Shown piece after piece: positions 51,780 through 61,345 of a stretch of 64,000 nt of DNA. The notes beneath the pieces were generated by a model. That model worked only from the letters and a program-made list of their open reading frames with translations, did no database searches and was not told the DNA's origin. How positions within the stretch are numbered: the first letter of the stretch is position 1; the number at the start of each line of letters is the position of its first letter. This DNA is from Aulostomus chinensis (taxonomy: Eukaryota > Chordata > Actinopteri > Syngnathiformes > Aulostomidae). The stretch lies in assembly GCA_037954235.1 (NCBI GenBank), contig JBBMOA010000002.1, positions 2,749,551 through 2,813,550 on the forward strand, in the 5' to 3' direction. Position numbers and translations under genes: made by a program.

Positions 51780-52950
51780 AATCTGGCTTAATGTGCCCTG
51801 TCTGACCACATAAGTAACATGTTAAAGGAACTCTGTTTTTGAACTCTTTACTGTCACTGTGATGTAAGCTGTTGGGGCCTTGCTTGAAATGTCTGTCTCT
51901 CTGCCCATGCCCGGCTTACCAGAAAAAAGAGGCTATGTGTGGGGTCTGGGACTGGGAAAAGTTTTGATGTGCATCGTGCTGCCAGGAAGGTTTCAGCTAA
52001 TTCTGCTGCTCCTTTGGAAGTTGTGGGGTTATGCTCATTAATCCATGTGCAAAGCTCAGGGTTAAAAATCCTCAAGAACTGCTCCATAATGATGGCATCT
52101 CCGAACTGTTCCTTGTTTTTTTCTTTGGGATTCATCCATTTGTCATACAGGTCCTTAAGACAAGCCTGCAACTCCTTGGGTGTCTCGCCATCCTCCACCT
52201 TGCAGGCACAAAATCTTTCCAGGTACAGTAAGTGTCTACATTAATTTCATATTTATGCCAGACAGCTTCCTTGACCTTCACATAGTCCATTGTTTCCTGG
52301 GTATCCATTGGCCGCCCTGGCCTTGCAAGTGAGGAAAGGGGCAAGGTGCCGTGCCCATTCTGTCTAGGCCACTGACATGTAAGTGTAATTCTTTCAAACA
52401 TACCAGGTAATGTTCATTGTCCTCATCTTCATGGTATGGTTGCATTTGTTGACCTTTCCACCCAGGAAATCTCACCCCCAGGTTGGATGGCTGCTCCCTG
52501 GAGACCCTGACAGGCTCAGTATCAAAATCATCAGGTCCCATCTGGACTATATGGGCCTATTGTGCAGATTCAGGTGCTACATTAACTGTCAGATGGTGTT
52601 CCTGATGTTCCTGTTTAACTTCTTGCTAAAGCTGAAAAACTGGTGCTAGACCCTCTTCCAGCACTCCTCTTGACAATGCCGGTCCTGCTCCCATCTGACT
52701 TCTCAATCAGACTGTTGTTGCATCAGGCAATGCAAAATACTGGAGAGCTCTGCCATATTTTGTGGAACTTTGGATTGATCCCCTGTTGCCCCCTGCAGAT
52801 CAGGTCCATCTGGGTAGTCTTCATGTTGACAGTTCATTGCAGTTGTTACTGTACCTTTTTGCCTCAGGTCATGATCCTTACTGCCTCCTCTTGGCCTGGA
52901 GTTACCACTACCACAATTTGTGAGATGCCAGAGGATCATTTTGTGAAGCA
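51780..52950 (-). pseudogene. Gmr1-like Gag with SCAN-like capsid domain
   Basis: Right-to-left: MAELSSILHCLMQQQSD (52703-52760), an EHYLVCLKELHLHV segment (52380-52440), TMDYVKVKEAVWHKYEINV (about 52230-52300), the SCAN-like core PKELQACLKDLYDKWMNP and MEQFLRIFNPELCTWINEHN, AELAETFLAARC (51854-52198), then a zinc knuckle CYLCGQTGHIKPDF at about 51785-51830 whose last Cys is Phe. The SCAN domain of vertebrate zinc-finger proteins is thought to derive from such Gags. Several stops and shifts. Confidence 0.82.
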
Positions 52951-53394
52951 GGAGGCAGATTCAAGAGGCTTTGTTGAAGGTTGCATAAGTGGACATTTAT
53001 GTACAGGAGCAAACAGGAAATATGAAAAAACACAAAAATAAACAAGAAAAAAGAAATATTCACAAATAGGATAAATCAACTCATAACAATACAAAACAAA
53101 TGACAAGCACAAGTCATGGCATCTGCTGTTCTTAACCTTCCCCCTGGTGTCCCCAAACAACTGAATTTAAACACTGGCATAGCTCTTAGTGTGCTGTATC
53201 AGGCCCTTACCATCCTCACTACAGGGGTGGGCTCCATAAACCTCTCAGAACCAGAAAATAACAAACACAGAATAATTTCCCATAAAAACCCCAATCTCCC
53301 ACTGAACTCAAATGCATCACAAAAAGCATAATTTTCTGCTCTATACTAATACATACATGAAACCCATGTTAACATTTTGGTGGCTTCCCCCTCA

Positions 53395-54775
53395 GACATG
53401 GTAGCGCCCTCAACATCTTCGCTGACGTCAGTGGATGCTTAATCGACAGGCCCTGTTGTGGTTCAAGTCCTACCTCACAGGCAGATCCTTCAGAGTGTCA
53501 TGGCGAGGAAAGGTGTCTAGGTCACATGGCCTATTGACTGGGGTTCCTCAGGGGTCAGTGCTTGGTCCCCTTCTCTTCTCTCTGTACACCACCTCACTTG
53601 GTGCAGTGATCCGCTCCCATGGCTTCTCCTACCACTGTTATGCTGACGACACTCAGCTTTTCCTCTCTTTTCCACCTGATGACAGAACGGTCTCAGATCG
53701 TATATCAGCGTGTCTGGCTGATATCACCACATGGATGAAGGAACACCACCTTCAACTGAATCTCTCTAAGACTGAACTTTTCGTCTTTCCAGCTTGTCCA
53801 TCTGTTCAGCCTCAGGTCAGTGTCCAACTTGACTCGAGCCTACTTGCGTCCACAAACTCAGCCAGAAACCTGGGTGTCATGATTGATGACCAGCTGACCT
53901 TTAAGGTTCATGTGGCCTCAGTTTCTCGGTCTTGCCGTTATGCCCTCTACAACATCAGGAAGATCAGACCCTTCCTGACCCAACAGACCACACAGATTCT
54001 GGTTCAGGCTCTTGTCATCTCACGCATTGACTACTGCAACTCTCTTCTGGCAGGCCTCCCTGCATGCTCATTCAAGCCTCTGCAGATGATCCGGAATGCA
54101 GCAGCACGTCTGGTCTTCAACCAGCCAAAAAGGGCACATGTCACCCCGCTGTTGGTTTCTCTTCACTGGCTTCCAGTGGCAGCCAGGATCAAATTCAAGG
54201 CACTTCTCTTGGCTTACAAAACAATCACAAGAACGGCTCCAGCCTACCTGGAATCCCTGATCCAGGTCTACTCTCCTTCTCGCCCACTACGCTCTGCATG
54301 CAAAAGACGCCTGGTGCTTCCAGCCCAGCGCTGCTCCAAATCCCTAGCCAGACTCTTCTCTTCTGTTGTTCCCAAATGGTGGAACAACTACCCACCTCTG
54401 TGCGTTCTGCTGAGTCCCTTTCTACTTTTAAGAGACAATTGAAGACTCAATTATTCAGAGAGCACCTAGGCACTTAACCTGACTCTTCTCCTCTTTGGGG
54501 TAGAATAAGTCAGAGGGTCCAAGACCCAGCACTTAGTGATTATGTAGCACTAACTGTGTTGTGTGATGTTGTATGTCTGTCAAAAAAAAAAGGGGGGGGG
54601 CGACACTTCTTCTGCCACTAGATGGCAGTACCTGTGACCAAATCACAACTGAAGCACTTTTGCGCTTCCTATGGACTTTTCCTTAATTAAGTCTAAATCT
54701 TGCTTGTGTTGTACGTCGCTTTGGACAAAAGCGTCTGCTAAATGAATTTGTAGAATTGTAGACAAGAATTTGTGG
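53395..54775 (+). mobile_element. L2-clade LINE, 5'-truncated, different 3' tail family
   Basis: Contains RT C-terminal half (53435-54442) and a 3' end with CGCTTTGGACAAAAGCGTCT followed by GCTAAATGAATTTGTAG, a tail known from a group of fish L2-type LINEs and SINEs. Third L2-type family in the window. A run of nine G after A at about 54584-54600 is inside. No duplication was found. Confidence 0.85.
53435..54442 (+). pseudogene. L2-type RT, palm to C-terminus, 335-codon open frame
   Basis: Open for 335 codons: LLWFKSYLTGRSFRVSWRGK, LLTGVPQGSVLGPLLFSLYT, active site HCYADDTQLFLSFPPD, LNLSKTELFVFPAC, SARNLGVMIDDQLTFKVHVA, ALVISRIDYCNSLLAGLPAC, LHWLPVAARIKFKALLLAYK. It ends with a frameshift near 54420 (an overlapping frame 54064-54477 carries the usual EHLGT end). 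The ATG at 53435 is probably not the real start; the protein is cut at its 5' side. Confidence 0.88.
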
Positions 54776-55084
54776 GCTGCCCCCTCCTCTCATGAGTTCC
54801 CAAGACAGGTAAAACGAAGGAAACTTTCTTAAACAAATAACTTAACTAAGCTGTGTAATTAAAATAACAATAAAAGTGACTGAAATAACGTTTGTCTTTC
54901 AATCCAGTGTTAACCTAAAGCCCCTTTAGACACAGAATGCGCCAAATTTGCAGCAAGGTAGAGGCAGGAATTTGCCATCTTTTCTGTGTGAAATGCAGAC
55001 AAGCCTCCACATTTGTGGGCATAAATATGCAGTCCAAAGTTGTGTGTGAACAGTGATGTACAACATATATGTCGGGAGAATATT

Positions 55085-55385
55085 CAACCCTGTGACAGTC
55101 TGGCAAACCTCGTAGTGTCCCAGTCCAACCTCCCTCTGCTGCTGCTGTTGTGGTCACTAGTTCGATCCTCGATCCCGGTGACCATGTCGAAGTGTCCTTG
55201 AGCAAGATACTGGACCCATAATTGCTCCTGATGAGTTGGCTGGTGCCTTGCATGGTAGCCTCCACCATCAGTGTGTGAGTGTGATGAGTGTGAGTGAATG
55301 GGTGAATGAGATGACACTGTCAAGCACTTTGAGTGTCGCTAAGGTAGAAAAGCACTATATAAAATTGAGTCCATTTACCATTTAA
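55085..55385. repeat. SINE-like dispersed repeat
   Basis: AGTTCGATCCTCGATCCCGG resembles a tRNA-derived B-box region; then TCCTTGAGCAAGATACTGGA, CCTCCACCATCAGTGTGTGA and AGTGAATGGGTGAATGAGAT and an end TATATAAAATTGAGTCCATT. This layout is that of a fish tRNA-derived SINE or V-SINE-like repeat. It ends about 35 bp downstream of a host donor on the minus strand. Confidence 0.6.
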
Positions 55386-55417
55386 GATTCTCAACTGTTG
55401 TACGTAATTAAGCTCAC

Positions 55418-55597
55418 CGAAACCCCAAACTGCTGACGTGCTGGCTACCAAGCCTGGATAAGCTCCTCTTCGCTGAGTCCTCCAAGTTGTTGGAGCCCTC
55501 GTCATTTACCACCATGGCTATGATGAAGCCTGCCTCCACACCATCCACATACTTAGCAAGACGACGACTCTCATCTTTGCTTTGATATGTGTCAAAC
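55418..55597 (-). CDS. cemip: CEMIP-family exon, GG-type lectin region
   Basis: 180-bp exon with acceptor CCCACAG and donor GTGAGC. It begins with one base completing an Arg codon and leaves two (CG). Encodes 59 codons: FDTYQSKDESRRLAKYVDGV, IIAMVVNDEGSNNLEDSAKR, LGSQHVSSLGF. This matches the GG-type lectin (ILEI-like) part of CEMIP, a region with reported roles in other proteins of this fold but of unclear role in CEMIP. The intron downstream has a SINE-like repeat just after the donor. Confidence 0.93.
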
Positions 55598-56039
55598 CTG
55601 TGGGAGTGTGGGTAGGTGTGAAGAGGAAAAAACAAACTATCGAATCTTCTATCACAAATAATATTGATCGATATCTATCTTGACTTCCAAAATATAAAGC
55701 AAAGATTTTATAAAATATGTCTTTTACATAAGAGTTTCACAATGAAAAGAAATAAAACAGAGGTAAAAGAAAGTAAAAAGAAAAGCAAAATCTATTTATC
55801 TTGCTGCAGAAACATCAAAAATAAAGTTAAAGCAAAAAGTAATCAGCAAATAAATATTTGTCTTGCAACATTACAGCACCCCTTTAGAAAACCTTGACAC
55901 CCCTTGAAAACCTGTTTTTCAATTGCCAAAACCTAAATGATTCAGAAAAACACAAATAATCTGGTAGTGATGGTTATTTAATCCCTGAATATTTACAGAA
56001 CTATTCCATAATTTGCTTCATGTCTCTTACAACTCTTTT

Positions 56040-56228
56040 CACTTCTCTTTCTTACTCCCTTTTCCAGCCAACCAGTTGAGACAAACAGCCCTCATAGAGC
56101 CTATTACAAGGCAGGTTTTCCAACAGATGTGCTTGCTCCTGTGTAGTTGCAGGCCTACTATTATTAGTAAACAATTTATTACGAGACATTTTGTTTTGTG
56201 ATTTGGTGCTATATAAATAAAACTAACT
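56040..56228 (+). mobile_element. Possible L2-like 3' end fragment
   Basis: Shares a TCCAGCCAACCAGTTGAGAC-type segment and a TTTGGTGCTATATAAATAAAA end with other L2 3' ends here (compare 43615 and 930-960). The similarity is moderate and no tail repeat is present. Confidence 0.45.
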
Positions 56229-56929
56229 TCATATTTTGGCTCTGGTACACAAACACAGGAGTGTCTGGAACAAACAATAATAAGTTTGTCCATCTGGCTG
56301 GATTGTGTAACCTCAGGGGGTTTCAGTTGTTCATGCAAATACCTATGGAAACAAGGGTTTAAAATGTTGCCTCTCTGGCACTGAATGTGGAACCAGGCAT
56401 CGCTTGTCTCAAGACTATCTGCTGTTCTGCTATGTTGATTATGTTTCTTTTCTATCTAATTCCATTATTCTTTCAAAGGTTAAATGTGTTTTTCTTCCTT
56501 TTTTCATATTTTATCTGGATTAGACTGTCTGCATCTTTATAGACCAAAATACCTACGATAAAATGATGCTTTGCCTCACATCAAATTTATGAGTACAATT
56601 TCACTCTCTCCCTGGTTAAGGTTGATAGACTATTGCATCAATATTTTTTGGAATCCTCCTCCTGGAACATAACCTTATCATGGTGGTCACTTTAAGATGT
56701 TTTTAATATGCAGTAAAATTCAGACAGCAAGTTCCTTGATAATAACAACCTCCATGATTTTAATTATTATTTTTAATGGTAGTAACAGTTGTAGTATTCG
56801 TCAGTTTCCATAGGGGAAAAAAATATTTAAAAAATTAACCCCTCAGTAGGCAAATCAGTCATTGCCAACACCAACCATCAGTCTCTGGCCATGTTACATT
56901 TGTTTTGTTGATAAACACCAGGAGAACCA
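56229..56929. other. Intron sequence without recognised feature
   Basis: AT-rich. No conserved coding block, tandem repeat or terminal repeat recognised. Confidence 0.45.
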
Positions 56930-57030
56930 AGTCTGTGGGTGGTGGAGGGGGTCAAGTTAGGCAGGGGCCTTGGCTGTCTAATCCACAGGCATGAAAGCTG
57001 GCTTTTGGGACACGGAATGTTATCTCTCTG

Positions 57031-57360
57031 GTGGGGAAGGAGCCAGAGTTGGTGGAAGAGGTTGAGCGTTACAAGCTAGATATAGTCAGCCTCACCTTGA
57101 CACATAGCTACAGGTCCGGAACCAAAGTCCTTGATAGGGGTTGGACTCTCTCTTTCGCTCGAGTTGTTCCAGGTGAGAGGCGGACTGCCGGGCTGGGCTT
57201 TTTGATCGCCCCCAGACTCTCTGCCTGTATGTTGCAGTTTACCCTGGTGAACGAAAGGGCTTCTTCCCTGCGCTTTCAGGTCGGGGAATGGGTCCCGACT
57301 GTGGTCTGTGCTTATGTGCCGAACACTAGTTCAGAGTACCCACCCTTTTTGGAGTCCTAG
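57031..57360 (+). pseudogene. Rex3-like endonuclease N-terminus
   Basis: Open for 109 codons: MGKEPELVEEVERYKLDIVS, GTKVLDRGWTLSFARV, GERRTAGLGFLIAPRLSACM, WVPTVVCAYVPNTSSEYPPF. This is the first half of the RTE endonuclease; the catalytic GDFN and SDH blocks are missing, replaced by the sequence with the inverted repeat at 57382-57448. Confidence 0.82.
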
Positions 57361-57381
57361 GGAGTCATCCAGGTCATGGTA

Positions 57382-57448
57382 AATCTCAAAAAAAGCACAA
57401 ACAAACGAGGTTAGTCCAGTTATCATATTTTATGCTTTTTTTGAGATT
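57382..57448. repeat. Perfect 16-bp inverted repeat (hairpin) insertion
   Basis: AATCTCAAAAAAAGCA at 57382-57397 and its exact complement TGCTTTTTTTGAGATT at 57433-57448, with a 35-bp loop. The pair lies in a non-LINE stretch within the RTE element; it may be a small MITE or a palindromic insertion. Confidence 0.85.
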
Positions 57449-57644
57449 CAGACATAAGGATGCCCACCGGTGTACGTGGCACCAGGACATCCTAGGTTGC
57501 AGGTCTATGATAGATTTTATAGTCGTGTCATGCAACAGCATGTTCTGGACACTCGGGTGAAGAGAGGAGCTGAGCTGTCAACACTATCTGGTGGTGAGTT
57601 GGATCAGGTGGCGGGGGAAGATGCTGCGCAAGCCCAAATGAATA

Positions 57645-58058
57645 GTGAGGATTTGTTGGGAACACCTGGTGGAAGAACCTGTCAGAATGATCTTCAACTC
57701 CCACCTCCGGCAGAACTTTGACCACATCCCGGGGGCGGTGGGGGACACTGAGTCCGAATGGGCCATGTTCCGCTCTGCCATTGTCGAGGCGGCTGTTCTG
57801 AGCTGTGACTGTAAAGCTGCTGGGGTCAGTCATGGGGGTCGAACCCGCTGGTGGACACCAGAGGTAAGGGGAGCCATCAGGCTGAAGAAGGAGGCTTATA
57901 GGGCATGGTTGGCCTGTGGGTCTCCAGAGACAGCCAACCAGTACTGGCAGGCCAAGCAGTATGCAACCATGGCAGTTACCAAGGCAAAAATTCGGGTGTG
58001 GGAGGAGTTCGGTGAGACCATGGAGAATGACTATCGGTCGGCTCAAAAAAGGTTCTAG
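57645..58058 (+). pseudogene. Rex3-like ORF2 linker region
   Basis: Open for 137 codons, including RTRWWTPEVRGAIRLKKEAY, RAWLACGSPETANQYWQAKQ and VWEEFGETMENDYRSAQKRF, the region between endonuclease and RT in RTE elements. Followed at 58128-58334 by a frame that carries TSTGKIIGRWKEYFEELLNP. Confidence 0.82.
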
Positions 58059-58459
58059 CAAACTGTCCATCGCCTCAGGGAGGGAAGGTGGCAACTTGCC
58101 TACACTGTTTACAGTGGGGACGGGAGGATGCTAACGTCAACTGGGAAGATAATTGGCCGTTGGAAGGAATACTTTGAGGAACTCCTCAATCCCACCAACA
58201 CATACTCTATGGAGGAGACAGAGTTTGGGGAGTGCTTGGAGTGTTCCCAGGAGCACCCTGTTGGGGGTACTCCGGGAGAATGGGGTAGATGGCCCCTTAC
58301 AAAGGGCCGTTCAGTCTTTCTACTGGAGGAGTGAGAGTCTGGTCCGCTTTGCCGGCAGTAAGTCGCAATTGTTCCTGGTGAGGGTTGGACTCCGCCAAGG
58401 CTGCCCTTTGTCACAGATTCTGTTCATGGGGGGGGGGTTGTCCTACCTCAGGTGAAGGA

Positions 58460-59010
58460 GTTTGAGTATCTTGGGGTCTTGTTCACGAGTGATGGTAGGA
58501 TGGAGTGGGAGACTGACAGGCAGATTGGGGCGGTATCCACAGTGACTTAACCATTCCGTTGTGGTAAAGAGGAAGCTTAGCCAAAAGGTGAGGCTCTAAA
58601 TTTACCGGTCAATCTACGTTCCAACCCTCACCTATGGTCATGAGCTTTGGGTAATGACCGAAAGAAGAAGATCACAAATACAAGTGGCCGAAATGAGTTT
58701 CCTCCGCAGGGTGGCCAGGCTCTACCTTTGAGATGGGGTGAGAAGGTCAGTCATTTGGGAGGGTCTCGGAGTCGAGCCTCCTCCTCCTCCATGTTGAAAA
58801 GAGTCAGTTGAGGTGGTTTGGGCATCTGGTGAGGATGCCTCCTGGAAGCCTCCCTCGGGAAGTGTTCCAGGCATGCCCAACCGGGAGGAGGCCTCGAGGC
58901 CGACCCAGGACACGCTGGAAGGATTATATCTCTCGGGTGGCCTGGGAACTTTGTGGGATTCCCCCGGAAGTGGCTGAGGAGAGGACAGTTTGGCTTTCTT
59001 GCTGAGGCTG
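58460..59010 (+). pseudogene. Rex3-like ORF2 C-terminal region
   Basis: Seen in mixed frames: VKEFEYLGVLFTSDGRMEWE, then MTERRRSQIQVAEMSFLRRV-type sequence, and 58808-59005 with MRWFGHLVRMPPGSLPREVF and ACPTGRRPRGRPRTRWKDYI. It contains no active site; it follows the RT deletion. Ends shortly before a (T)n run at 59061. Confidence 0.83.
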
Positions 59011-59064
59011 CTGCCCCTGCAACCCGGACCAACCAGATAAAGCAGAGGACTATGACGACTTTTT

Positions 59065-59957
59065 TTTTTTTAATCATGGCCGTCATAAACTCCAGTTATA
59101 AGTAATACAGAATTCCAAAGCTAAGTCAATTCATGGCTTGGCTCAACAAATACTCCTTCGTCACAAACCTTTGGAATAGAACCTTGTAATCCAGGTGTCT
59201 TCAACTCGAAATACTTGGGGACTCCTGATTGTCCAGCACACACCCATTCAAAACCTGGCACTAGACTGTTCTTGCTGTCAGTGAGCGCATGCAATATACA
59301 CATAATGCACATAACGCGCATAATGTAATTTCACCCCCTGAACATGCATGAAATTCGGCACACTTGTCCGGTCTGGCGACACATTCACTAATCAAAAAAA
59401 AAAAAAACAAGACAAAAGTCTGTAGCACCACCTACGGAGCCATACAACTAAAAGATGATTTTTTATAATTTGAAGCGCTATAACTCCTCCCAGGAATGTC
59501 CCACAAACATACGACCAACACCGTTGGACTCATCTCATTAAGATGCCAAAATCATACACTCTGACCCTTCACCTATCTACAACAGAATGTCCACAATTTG
59601 GACAAAACTGTCAAAATTAGGACTTTTTTTTACTCCCCGAACAAAATCTATCTCCTCCTAGGGCATTCATGCTATCGCGTCCAAACTTTCACACATTACT
59701 CTCCCAACTGTGCTGATTCAAACCTATTGAAAGGTTTTATATGCATTACTCGGTTTGGATTTTACAAGCCGTCAAAGTGGGGGAGACACGTTTCACCTTA
59801 CAATGGAAGTCTATGGGGAGAGCGTGTCCTCTCGGTACATACTGTCAAACAAATGCTTCTCATGTCTACACCATACATTCCACAGCTTTAACAAACACAC
59901 CACTGCATTCCAGACAAAAATCCCTACAAAAATATGGTATTATGTGTCACTTTTGAC
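59065..59957. other. Intron sequence; possible unnamed DNA-element sequence
   Basis: Contains GAAATTCGGCACACTTGTCC, TAGCACCACCTACGGAGCC and CTATAACTCCTCCCAGGAAT, phrases that look like parts of a dispersed non-coding repeat. I could not place it in a family, and I saw no terminal repeats. Confidence 0.35.
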
Positions 59958-60160
59958 CAGGGGTGCCCAAACTGGTCCAGTAAGGGCCGGTGTGGCTGCA
60001 GGTTTTCATTCCAACCCAGCAAAAGCAACACCTGATCCAACAAATGAGCTGTGTGGACACAGCTTAGTTGATTTAAGTAGAATCAGGTGTTGCTTTTGCT
60101 CGGGTGGCATGAAAACCTGCAGCCGCACCGGCCTTTACTGGACCAGTTTGGACACCCCTG
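59958..60160. mobile_element. Palindromic hAT-type MITE, 203 bp
   Basis: Starts CAGGGGTGCCCAAACTGG and ends CCAGTTTGGACACCCCTG, an inverted pair with one or two differences. Internal parts are also inverted (GGCTGCAGGTTTTCATTCC against GGCATGAAAACCTGCAGCC). An exact 8-bp duplication CTTTTGAC lies at 59950-59957 and 60161-60168. No coding capacity; it needs a transposase from another element. Confidence 0.95.
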
Positions 60161-60169
60161 CTTTTGACC

Positions 60170-60635
60170 AACATATGCCGACTTCTTCAGCTTTTCCACA
60201 CTCCAATTCTGGTGCTCCTCCTCTGCTCTCCACTCCAGCACAGATCAAAGACAGTGTAGCGGGGGAGGGGTTCTTAAAGGGCCAGCTCTCAGCTCTGCTC
60301 TCACTCTCTGATCAGACTCAGGCTTCTGACTCCTAAACTACAAGGCCCAGGGATTTGACCAAGACACCGCTGGATTTGGGCCGGCGTCAACGACGCAGCC
60401 GCAGGCCCTAACAACGCTGCTTGTTTAATATTTTTTTCCTGTGGAAACTGACAAATACTACAACTGTTACTACCATTAAAAATAATAATTAAAATCATGG
60501 AGGTTATTATTATCAATTATGAACTTGCTGTCTGAATTTCACTGCACTTTAAAAACATCTTGAAGTGACTAAGAAATGTTTACTATCTTTTTGTTCATTT
60601 GGCGTAGCGTATTCTAGATGCTTTAGCATGAAATG
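60170..60635. other. Intron sequence without recognised feature
   Basis: No coding or repeat structure recognised, apart from a small AATAAT-rich stretch near 60480-60500. Confidence 0.45.
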
Positions 60636-60639
60636 ATTA

Positions 60640-61000
60640 TCCATATATTCATCCATTTTCTACTGCTTATCCTGTTAAGGGTCACGGGGGTCTGGAGTCT
60701 ATCCCAGCAGCTTTCGGGCTTGAGGCCGGGTTCACCCTGGACGGGTCGCCAGTCCATCGCAGGGCAGACACATATAGACAGACAACCATTCACACTCACA
60801 GCCACACCTATGGTCAATTTAGAGTATCCAATTAGCCCAGTCCCCTCTTGAATGTCTTTAGACTGTGGGTGAAAGCCAGAGTACACAGAGAGAACCCATG
60901 CAGGCACAGGGAGAACATGCAAACTCCACACAGAAAGACCTTGTGCCCAAGCCCGAACCTTCTTACTGTGAGGCGACACTGCTAACCACTGCATTTGAGG
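60640..61000 (-). repeat. Longest copy of the short dispersed fish repeat
   Basis: About 350 bp: TCCATTTTCTACTGCTTATC, CTATCCCAGCAGCTTTCGGG, GTTCACCCTGGACGGGTCGC, ACCATTCACACTCACAGCC, AACATGCAAACTCCACACAG, and an end with CCGAACCTTCTTACTGTGAG. Partial copies lie at 2105-2205, 62700-62825 and perhaps 36190-36240. On the minus strand it would begin with the GGTTAGCAC-type phrase and end with GGATGG-like repeats. It ends about 110 bp from a host exon. Confidence 0.75.
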
Positions 61001-61108
61001 TATATTTGTCTCTTTCATAGCAACCCTGAGGTACACCACATTATGCTTTAAATTTTGTGATTTTTTTTTTTTGCATAAACACAGCCTTGCCTTTTAAAGC
61101 ACCCTTAC

Positions 61109-61345
61109 CTGTCATTGTGCAGCACTTTTCCTGTGTCGGGGCTAATTAGATGGATTATGATACCTCGGCTCCCCCAGCTTTTCTGATATAGGTAGCTATT
61201 GTCGTTACTCTCTTCAGGGTGGACAGTTTTGTTGAGGAAAGTCCATGACAGCTTCTTTTGTCCATGGATCTGTAGGATACCTCCAGTCCCCACACCAATG
61301 AACTTCCGGCCAAAGTAGCGATGTTCCTGATCACTGTCATCCAAT
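61109..61345 (-). CDS. cemip: CEMIP-family exon, end of G8 domain and start of GG-lectin
   Basis: 237-bp exon with acceptor CTTAG and donor GTAAGG. Begins with one base completing a codon and leaves two (AG). Encodes 78 complete codons: LDDSDQEHRYFGRKFIGVGT, GGILQIHGQKKLSWTFLNKT, YLYQKSWGSRGIIIHLISPD, TGKVLHND. FGRKFIGVGxGGxLEIHGxxK--WT is the family signature at the end of the G8 domain, and GIIIHLISPDTGKV starts the GG-type lectin region. The exon(s) with the signal peptide and most of G8 must lie right of base 64000. Confidence 0.94.

Larger units (their letters stand above)
43750..53160 (-). mobile_element. Gmr1-like LTR retrotransposon, split by a nested Gypsy
   Basis: Reading on the minus strand: Gag (52950-51780) with a SCAN-like capsid segment and a broken zinc knuckle, then the nested element (45665-51644), a degraded protease-like part (45650-45480), integrase (44990-44205), and RT C-terminus with RNase H (44203-43755). 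The integrase-before-RT order is the Ty1/copia-like order of Gmr1-type Ty3/Gypsy elements. LTRs were not located. A candidate primer-binding site (TGGGGACACCAGGGGGAAGG) lies at about 53133-53152 on the minus strand. Confidence 0.8.
56930..59060 (+). mobile_element. Rex3-like RTE LINE, internally deleted
   Basis: 5' endonuclease region (57031-57360), a linker region (57645-58058), RT piece up to GLRQGCPLSQILFM at about 58420, then an abrupt jump to VKEFEYLGVLFTSD at about 58458, and the C-terminal region to about 59000 with the ACPTGRRPRGRPRTRWKDY block. About 110 bp in the middle of RT, and more in the linker, are lost. Same family as 29962-30569. Frameshifts throughout. Confidence 0.85.

Noticed and set aside
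1715..61345. Assignment to CEMIP2/TMEM2 instead of CEMIP
   Set aside because: The WxxW domain between lectin region and WGPGD block favours CEMIP; CEMIP2 as I recall it goes directly from one to the other. The possibility of a fish-specific paralog remains.
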